From: Metaphire vulgaris
Taxonomy: Eukaryota; Annelida; Clitellata; Crassiclitellata; Megascolecidae
Reading direction: 5' to 3'
Assembly: GCA_018105865.1 (NCBI GenBank)
Contig: CM030851.1
Coordinates: 13,148,904-13,212,903 of the forward strand
DNA: 64,000 nt
Positions within the stretch are counted from its first letter, which is position 1. Each line of letters starts with the position of its first letter. A program made the position numbers and the translations under genes. Below the pieces are notes generated by a model that saw only the letters and a program-made list of their open reading frames with translations, searched no databases and was not told the DNA's origin. Of this stretch, positions 56,677 through 64,000 are shown in pieces.

Positions 56677-56833
56677 GATGTTTGTTCGCAGACGATCAGT
56701 TGCTTCTGAGTGGAGATCTCGGCGACTGAAGGCCCTTAGGCCTCGAGAAAGACCGTCTTTATTCACTTCTCGTTCGACTTTAGCCAATCGAAAAATCCTC
56801 AGAGAACAATTGAGAATTCACTTCTCATTTAAC

Positions 56834-56847
56834 GTTGTCACGGCAAC
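56834..56847. promoter_or_regulatory. X-box-like palindrome upstream of protamine-like gene 1
   Basis: GTTGTCACGGCAAC (coding strand GTTGCCGTGACAAC), 158 bp before the ATG, fits the RFX X-box pattern GTNRCC-N-RGYAAC. An inverted CCAAT (GATTGGC) lies nearer the gene. Confidence 0.5.
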
Positions 56848-56857
56848 AGTTCAATTC

Positions 56858-56862
56858 AATCG

Positions 56863-56938
<76 letters not shown>
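56858..56938. repeat. (TTTC)n microsatellite
   Basis: About 19 TTTC units just upstream of the X-box-like site. Confidence 0.95.
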
Positions 56939-57173
56939 AAATTGCTATTATTATTTACGAACGTCTCCAAACCATTTATAATACTCTAAGGTATCAATTA
57001 ATGGTACTCCAAATCATTACCGCAAAAGACCAGGTCAGTTTTTAGTGATTCTCACACAGGGCGACCCTAAGGAACTACTTTAAACCGTATAAAAATTATT
57101 ATTATTATTATTATTATGTGAAAGTTCCATGAAATCTCTGGAGTGTCACGGATATTCGTGATGATGATGATGA

Positions 57174-57284
<111 letters not shown>

Positions 57285-57616
57285 TTCAAGAGATAAGTGA
57301 GAGGGAGTAAGGAAGCAGAAAGGCAGAGATAAAGAAACATCGTTGATTTCATTCTAGATTTACGCGCATTAGTAGAGAAAGCGCTGTGACTATATAATAT
57401 TGCTGTGAGCAATTTAGCAATTTCAATTCTCAACGTATATGATTTAAATCTTGTCACCGGTCTTCATTTCCGCAACCACCCTTCCGGAGTAGGGGAGCGG
57501 CAAGGGGTGGGAGGACATATCGACATCTTCAAGTTGACAAAGCCTGCAAGCGAAAAGAAAAAAGGTCGGCAAGGAGTTCTTGGAACATTATCGTCCATGT
57601 ATTGATGTATTGATTC

Positions 57617-57805
57617 CAGGGATATTTCTAGGATTGTGAATTTGGGGTGTGTGTGTCGACCTCAAATTGGGGGAGGGGGTGTCCGGAGCTAATTAGTATG
57701 CATTTTGTATGCATACCATTGTCACATTACCAAATTTTGGGAGGGTGTCGACCTCAAATTGGGGAGGTGTTGAGGAGTGTTAGGGGGGGTGTAAAAATAT
57801 CCCTG
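57617..57805. mobile_element. hAT-like MITE (CAGGGATATTT family)
   Basis: CAGGGATATTTCTAGG ... AAAATATCCCTG with a perfect 8-bp duplication ATTGATTC; sister of 77-239. Confidence 0.85.
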
Positions 57806-58673
57806 ATTGATTCTATTCCACTCATACTACCTGCTTCCACCTCCGCCCCTTAGCATTTTTCTTAATTGCGAATAATATTATTGGTATGGCGTGAGTGTGT
57901 GTGTGCGCATGTGTGTAAAGGTAAAACTTTCACCTGCAGACAGGCAACTTCTAGTAATCAACTAAAGCGGTGACGTCAAAATTAGCCTAACACTCTTTCT
58001 ATTTCGAAGACTGTAGTTATGACGTCATGTTTTGAGGCTCCCTAAAAGAAACCGAAAGACAATGCAACACCATGGTTACCGTTTACTATTGTCGCCTAAA
58101 CGGAGATTGGGCTACCGCGCGTAACAATTATGCGTAATAAATCGATTATGTAATAAATTATGTTATAAATTACGTAATTAATCGAATCGACACTTTGGAA
58201 CAGAAAAGAAAAGAAAGAAAAGGCGCTATACAAATGTTCTTTAACATTACATAGCACGGCGGCCCGACTCTCCCAGAAGACTCTCCCCCAAATTCTCCTT
58301 ATTTTCTCCCCAATTTTCTCCCCAATTCTTGATAATGGCTTTTACAAAATTCCAGTGATGAACAGTCATGAACTTTCGTTTTGATTGTTTGGATCACTGC
58401 AATTCCTCAACGGTGTTACGATCAACCACGGTAACTGCTGTTAGAATTACGGTAACGCCAGTTTCGGTAGAGGGCGGTAATGGCTGATTATATTTGAGCA
58501 GAAGGTTTAAGGGTAAACGTCTGACTGACTGCATCACTGATAAGAATCGTATTTATCGCAGGTTGCCTTACGCTAATATAAACTGTCATGTCAGGGTATT
58601 ATGATGTGATTGGCATGCAGGCAATCTTATCTCACTTCTATAGCGCCACTTCATAATGCACCGAAGCATCAGC

Positions 58674-58675
<2 letters not shown>
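57806..58675. other. spacer between the twin protamine-like genes
   Basis: No gene seen; a 'ggcgctatacaaatg' SINE-tail-like motif at about 58220. Confidence 0.4.

Positions 58676-58750
<75 letters not shown>
58676..58750. repeat. (AT)n microsatellite
   Basis: About 37 AT units. Confidence 0.97.
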
Positions 58751-58751
<1 letters not shown>

Positions 58752-58955
58752 CACACCAACTCCAAATCGCTCAGGATCCAAGATAGATCCAGGATGTCCG
58801 GCCGGACAACCAGGTGACAGCCAGTGGCGTAAAGGTACGCAGCAATGGAAGGTCACTTGGTTCAGGAGTTTCCTTTGATAAAACGATATCTAGGACTTAA
58901 ATGATAAGAGATAACTAACTCAAAAGACAACTCGGATCGAACATCATTTTCAACA

Positions 58956-58961
58956 TTTATT
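58956..58961 (-). terminator. polyadenylation signal of protamine-like gene 2
   Basis: AATAAA about 170 nt past the stop, position conserved with gene 1. Confidence 0.55.
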
Positions 58962-59131
58962 CTTGGAACGGCGCTCTAATTAGTTATATTTACGTTAGTT
59001 TAATTTATGGAGCGCTCAATTATGTTGTCGTTTAGATGACAACAGAAAGAAAGAAGGAAGGAAAGGAGTGAGATGTTTCGGGGCCTTCCTCCTCTTCTCC
59101 TCTTGGTCCCCTGGCCGACCGGACGACGGGT

Positions 59132-59350
59132 CTAATAGCGTCGCCTACGTCGGCGGCGTCGACCTCCTCGTCGGCGGCGGCGCCTTCCCCCTCGGCGACG
59201 GCGTCTTCGACGGGAGCGAGACCCTTCGTCGTCGCCGTCGGCGGCGGCGGTGGAGGCCTTGCGGCTGCGGGTGACGCTGCCGGGCCTCGCCCGGATGACG
59301 CTGCGAGAGCGCGCCCTACCGACCTCCAACTCGTCGTCGTACTGATCATC
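59132..59350 (-). CDS. protamine-like gene 2, exon 2
   Basis: 219 nt, the same length as the gene 1 exon, acceptor cttcacacag, phase 0. It differs from gene 1 in two residues only (EVG for EVD, RARP for RTRP); the rest, including the three Arg blocks split by GG and the final Tyr, is identical. Total protein 81 residues. The 3' UTR start is also conserved, indicating a fairly recent duplication of the whole gene. Same functional reading as gene 1: a candidate sperm nuclear basic protein. Confidence 0.75.
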   Translation of the reverse strand, partial: DDQYDDELEVGRARSRSVIRARPGSVTRSRKASTAAADGDDEGSRSRRRRRRRGGRRRRRRGGRRRRRRRRY

Positions 59351-59406
59351 CTGTGTGAAGTGTGAACAAGACAAAAAAATTAATCGCAAATTAATTATAA
59401 TATACT

Positions 59407-59409
<3 letters not shown>

Positions 59410-59455
<46 letters not shown>

Positions 59456-59514
59456 CGCAACACACACACATGCATGCAGGTATCTAATTTTCTTCACCTG
59501 GTTTGGTTGGTTTA

Positions 59515-59579
<65 letters not shown>
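59410..59579. repeat. two (AT)n arrays in intron of protamine-like gene 2
   Basis: 59410-59453 and 59519-59579, separated by 'cacacacacatgcatgcag'. Confidence 0.95.
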
Positions 59580-59584
<5 letters not shown>

Positions 59585-59735
59585 GCATGTAGCCAGAAAT
59601 TTGATTGGGGTATAGTGCGATTTGGGTGGTATAGATCTTAAAAGCTTTGAAAATCTTAAAGACGCATTAAAAACTTTAAGGTAGCCTGATTTGGGAAGAT
59701 ATATATACCGATATAGCCCCCGCTGTCGCTACGCC

Positions 59736-59738
<3 letters not shown>
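59580..59738. mobile_element. hAT-like MITE (CAGGGGCGTAGC family), inverted, inside AT array
   Basis: Inserted in a TA array (TA arrays on both sides, 59519-59579 and 59739-59790), so the duplication is ambiguous. In the intron of protamine-like gene 2. Confidence 0.75.
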
Positions 59739-59793
<55 letters not shown>

Positions 59794-59805
59794 AGGCATA
59801 CTTAC

Positions 59806-59832
59806 GAGGTCGTGATCTTGGCAGGCCTCCAT
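59806..59832 (-). CDS. protamine-like gene 2, exon 1
   Basis: ACACCATGG start context; encodes MEACQDHDL and ends at CTC/GTAAGT, phase 0, joining [10 protein letters not shown]. Two codons longer than exon 1 of gene 1. Confidence 0.7.
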
Positions 59833-59935
59833 GGTGTCACCGGGAAGGAATTGAGGACTGGAAAAGCGGAAAGAATCCGGATTTTATTTGTTGTTCGGAC
59901 GCCGCATCCAATGAATATATCTAGAGCGATTAAAC

Positions 59936-59949
59936 GTTGCCATGACAAC
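59936..59949. promoter_or_regulatory. X-box-like palindrome upstream of protamine-like gene 2
   Basis: GTTGCCATGACAAC, 104 bp before the ATG, a near-perfect RFX X-box. A second, weaker copy (GTTGCCATAACAAT) follows at about 59954. Confidence 0.55.
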
Positions 59950-59999
59950 GTTAGTTGCCATAACAATGAACTGTGAACGCTTTTTTCGCAGACTTTGTA

Positions 60000-60783
60000 A
60001 TCGCAATCCCATTACGATTAGTTTGAAAGCAATAATATTTACACGTAAGGTAGTCACCGGTTTACCATGTAAACTTGCAATTAAGTACAGTGTGTTAGTC
60101 TGTTAGACGAGCGTTAAGAAGATTGACGTTAAGCAAAATTTAGCTGGCGTAGAGACCAAATGCCGGAGCTGCCACCTAGCGAATAATTGAGAATTACATT
60201 ACCCGTTCAAAGAATTATACTGAATTTATTCTCTGAATATTTCTAAGCTAAATCTTTAATTTTAACGATTTATATGCGTAAATAATTATGCGAAAACGTG
60301 TCACTTATGTTTTCAATTCTATAGAAGCGTCTTCAGCTAAATATTACAATTTCAACCAAACAGAAATATAGACACCTCAAAAGTATCAGTTGGAATTCTT
60401 TTTAAGCAGAACACTGAACCTAGGCGTTACAATAATATTATGGTTAATATGAATGTGTTACCATAACTTGGGTTTAAAGTGGTTTAGAAGGAATATTTTT
60501 GACATGGATACTCCGGTATCCACAAAAATAACAAAAGAAAAAGAAATGGAAATAATGTGTGGGAAATTAGGGTTCGCTAAATTAGTGTGCGCAGGCTTAA
60601 TTCTTATCTCTTTTAAGATAAAGCAAGACAATTTCACATCCGGGTCTTAGACTTTAAATAAAATCTCGTATGCGCATGATATAGAAATAAATTAACAAGA
60701 CATATAAATTTATGAAGTTATAAATAAGTTACCAGCACATCTGTTCGTGTACGGCGGCCAGGATGAGAGGGAATGTAAGGTTA
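60000..60783. other. non-coding right flank
   Basis: AT-rich, no gene seen. A 40-bp block ('acatataaatttatgaagtt') at about 60700 recurs at 61085. Confidence 0.35.
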
Positions 60784-60870
60784 AAAACGTTAAGTAAAAT
60801 CTCGTGAATTTGATAGCGCTTTAAAGTAAAGTAAAATCTCGTAAACTTCTACAGCGCCCCGGAAAGCACT
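60784..60870 (+). mobile_element. SINE-like repeat, two heads in tandem
   Basis: 'taagtaaaatctcgtgaatt' then 'aaagtaaaatctcgtaaact' and 'acagcgccccggaaagca'. Confidence 0.5.
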
Positions 60871-60959
60871 TGCAGAATTTGTGGTTATCCATGACGTTGA
60901 AATACCTATACAAATTATAGAGAAATTCTCAGCCATTATATTGTAAACATCGCAAGGTC

Positions 60960-61075
60960 AAAAGGAAGGCGACCCTGAGTTTCACTGTGTGCATTGCAAT
61001 AAATCTTTTGGAGCCAACAAAACTATTGACGAGCCGTTATAGAATCCACGAACGAACGTGCAGAAATCTTTCCTC
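60960..61075 (+). pseudogene. degenerate zinc-finger fragment
   Basis: The plus strand reads FHCVHCNKSFGANK and, after skipping one base, LLTSRYRIHERTC. This resembles one C2H2-type finger with the first His changed to Arg and the last to Cys. With a frame shift and no flanking exon it is a relic. Confidence 0.4.
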
Positions 61076-61125
61076 ACCCATAAGACATATAAATTTATAA
61101 AGTTATAAATAAGTTACCAGCATAT

Positions 61126-62225
61126 TCTCTCTTTACATAACACTCTTAATAGACCTACTGCAGTTTTTATTCGTTACAGAATTAATTTGGCAAGGTATTT
61201 AAAGGTCGTTTCACGGGGTTGCAGAGAATGCCAGAGGAATGGATTAACAAAACAATTATTTCTTAGGACTCTCTGATCGACACTATCATAATAACTCTTG
61301 TTAACCCTTTTTAACCTAGCGTGACCATATGGTCACAGATTACATAAGCGTTGTTTGTGCTTACTTACTATTATTTTCCAGTTTCGAATCTAATCTTTTT
61401 CTAACCAAAACTGTAGACTGAAAGTGAACCCTTCGTTCACATACTTTTTTTCGATTTCTTGCAAATGTTTAGTAATAAAATAATAATTTTAAAATAACCT
61501 GTTAAATTTTGTCGTCAATCCAGCCGAAGAAGAGGTATGTTTTATCATTATTTTTATCTTTATATGTAAAAACGCTTCAAATTCTTTCAAGAGTAACCCT
61601 ATAATTATGGACTTGAGCATAGTGTAAGAGTAAATGGGTAAAACCGTGGGACGCCACCTGAACCCCTTCCAGACGGTTTATATTAGAAATACTTATACCG
61701 TTGGAAAGGTCTCGACGAGTAGTATCCAACGACATAAAAATATATTTAAAATTTTTTATTTTAAAAATTGTATTTAGGCTATAAAAATATCGCTGTTACA
61801 ACGGCCCGCGTGTATACTTCCCGTAAACCGGCAGAAGAAAATCCCCTTGCTTCCTTACCACTACAAAGACATAATAGACAAAACTAAGGCAACATGCAGT
61901 CAAACAGTAAAGATTTTTGCTCACATTGGCCAGCTAATCAGTTCTTTGAAACTGTCCAATATATAGTTATACAGGACAGCCTCAAGAGAACTGATTAGCT
62001 GTTCACCCTCTCGCCGCGATGAGGCTGTGAGCATGAGAGGGACAGGCCCCCCTGGACAATTTGACAAGTAAAATTTTAAAACTAATGTGATGCTATACAG
62101 ACGGCTTCCAAAGATATGGTAGGGGATGAAAATGAGACATATCTTAAATTCAATCCTTTGTTTGACAGGCAGCCAATGAATTCAGTTATTTTAGGTATTT
62201 AGTTAGAATTACCGTTAACTGAGAG
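61126..62225. other. non-coding stretch
   Basis: No gene or clear repeat; a short palindrome TGACCATATGGTCA at about 61322. Confidence 0.4.
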
Positions 62226-62590
62226 AACACTGCGACTAACATAAATTTTATTATTAACATTTCATCCCCCACACAAAAACCGCCGCCGCCGCTGCCGTGG
62301 AAGACAACGTTGACGTTGGCATTGTGTGAGAAAAAGGGAGCTACTTAAAGTAATACGACTAAAATAAATTTTATTTTTAACATTTCATCCCCCACACAAA
62401 AACCGCCGCCGCCGCTGAAGACAACGTTGACGTTGGCATTGTGTGAGAAAAAGGGAGCTACTTAAAGTAATATGACTAAAATAAATTTTATTATTAACAT
62501 TTCATCCTCCACACAAAAACCGCCGCCGCCGCTGCCGTCGAAGACAACGTTGACGTTGGCATTGTGTGAGAAAAAGGGAACTACTTAAAG
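62226..62590. repeat. ~121-bp tandem repeat, three copies
   Basis: Each copy contains 'aaaaaccgccgccgccgct', 'gaagacaacgttgacgttgg' and 'gggagctacttaaagtaata'. The second copy lacks a 6-bp 'gccgtg' block. Confidence 0.9.
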
Positions 62591-63599
62591 AGACCGCATT
62601 ACTAATTAATAATCATACTTACATATAAATTATTATTCAGTTTCGATAACTTTTCTATTACTTAACTTTTCAACTTTATTCTATTACAGTTATAACATAA
62701 GTTATTAATCACTTTTCAGTTACAGTTAAAGTTACAGTTAACTGACATTTTTTAACAGTTATTCGGTGTTTTCAGTTACCGTTATCGTTAACTTGAAGAA
62801 CACTGGTCATTAAATACTTGATTTTTTAGAAAGATTGTAATGCCACCGAAATCAAAATACACTACTTTGCTGGGAGTTTCCTAGTTTAACTCAAAATACA
62901 GAAGTGTCCCTTCCTGGTCCTCCTGTAATATCCACCATAAGCATCAGCATGCACAATATAAATACAGATATATAATAGTATAAATATAAATATATCTTAG
63001 TATAATTCAAACACAAGCAGAAGCAACTATTATAGCAACAGTGATGCTCATGGTGGGGTGTTACTAGGGGCCTACTTAACTACCCTAAAACAACATAAAC
63101 AATATACAAACTATAGCACCAAGCAAAAATCACACAAGGTATAAAGAGGCACAAAGGTGCCTTTGGAATAGGCTAAAGTCAGGGTTGTTGGGGAAGAGGA
63201 GGAAGGCCAGGGTTTTTAGAGGGTGGGAGGGCAGGTAGGGTTGGTGGGGAGGAGGGCAGATCCACTGAAGCTCTTTGTGATTCTGTCTTTGTACCTGTAA
63301 CCTACAATACCACTAAGTAAAATACAAAAAGGGTGCAAGAACAAGAACAAAACAAAATGGTCTCCTTCAACTTCTGTCTAAACAAAAAACACAGTACTTT
63401 GGGCATAGAATGCTAACTATAAAAGAACAAAAACATTACTGTTAAATTCATTAAGGTGAAAATGGAGATAGAATCATGATGCCTCCTGGCAATTCAGTGC
63501 TTAGGTTTTATTACTTTTCAAATTTGCTATGTTTCTTTGTAAACCTCGCGCCACGTATGGGTTAGAAAAACATGTCTTCCGCTAAAAGAAATGGAAGAT
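62591..63599. other. non-coding stretch
   Basis: Runs of TTAACTG/CAGTTA near 62690-62800; a G-rich segment at 63180-63260. No gene seen. Confidence 0.4.
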
Positions 63600-63665
63600 A
63601 TTTAAAATAGAAACCGGTGACAAACAAGGTTGCCTCTTATCCCCACCATCTTAATTATGTTTTCA
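63600..63665 (+). mobile_element. reverse-transcriptase relic (LINE)
   Basis: Plus strand ETGDKQGCLLSPPS resembles the conserved G-x-x-QGCLLSPLLF block of non-LTR reverse transcriptases; stops follow at once. Confidence 0.45.
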
Positions 63666-64000
63666 GTGTCATCCAAAACCTATTTTATTGTTTTTTTGCA
63701 AATGTCATACACTTGTGGTTATTATGCACTTTTTATAATAATTTTGTTCATGTTATGTAGTTACCAGCATATTCTCTATTGCTCTTGTGAAATTCATTGT
63801 ACTGTGGCTGCAGCGTACACTTTTAGGAAACTGTTATCATAGATAAAACTCTCCTTTCTTGTTATTTATTGTAGCCCTTCTTTGACAAGTGCAGAATTGT
63901 TTAGTGATGCCACAGCTCCTCTGGCTAATGCCATACTGCCGTCCCAGGCACGCTCTTTGCAAATCAAGAAACTGAAACAACCGCAAACACATTACCGACC
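63666..64000. other. right edge, non-coding
   Basis: 'agttaccagcatattctct' at about 63760 repeats the block at 61110. Nothing else recognised. Confidence 0.35.

Overview
The window is metazoan nuclear DNA: spliceosomal introns with GT/AG borders, phase-1 exon modules, a paired-box (Pax) gene, LINE 3' ends, SINE-like pieces, many short DNA transposons and a microsatellite roughly every 1-2 kb. The frequent TAGGCCTA octamer and the repeat types suggest a marine invertebrate, perhaps an echinoderm or another deuterostome. That placement is a weak inference. Every gene I can support lies on the minus strand, so transcription runs from high to low coordinates. All gene models were read by eye from splice sites, frame and phase; no alignment or search was run.

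Layout. (1) 936-4242: part of a Pax transcription factor. Two exons encode the paired domain (1536-1707 and 936-1133), with a tentative 5' exon near 4.2 kb; the rest lies beyond the left edge. (2) 7620-12886: a single-pass membrane protein ('RepTM') with a signal peptide, a ~1000-residue hydrophilic ectodomain built from ~40-residue repeats, one membrane segment and a short tail. The repeat exon contains frame shifts. (3) 14911-52572: a cluster of four related immunoglobulin-superfamily type I receptor genes, named here IgR1 to IgR4 from left to right. The shared plan is signal peptide, V-type Ig-like domain, C-type Ig-like domain, Ser/Thr-rich mucin-like stalk, membrane segment with a CCCP motif, and a variable cytoplasmic tail. 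Every internal junction is phase 1. IgR1 (14911-17621) has no stalk and no signal exon was found. IgR2 (20066-30005) has two V-C units and a broken stalk exon. IgR3 (35812-41576) has a 452-residue Thr-rich stalk. IgR4 (43036-52572) has a short Ser-rich stalk and a separate tail exon. (4) 56185-56676 and 59132-59832: twin two-exon genes for 79- and 81-residue proteins with an acidic start and an Arg-rich end, like protamine-type sperm nuclear basic proteins. Each has an RFX X-box-like palindrome upstream of the start codon. (5) 60-64 kb: no gene, only repeats and degraded retroelement or zinc-finger pieces.

The introns and spacers hold several families of short hAT-like elements with intact 8-bp target duplications, TTAA-flanked piggyBac-like elements of 70-80 bp, and LINE 3' ends that run directly into (GAT)n arrays. 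Taken together, the IgR cluster looks like a tandemly expanding, rapidly diversifying cell-surface recognition family of the kind used in innate immunity or allorecognition. It is the strongest candidate for an undescribed system in the window; its function is inferred from architecture only.
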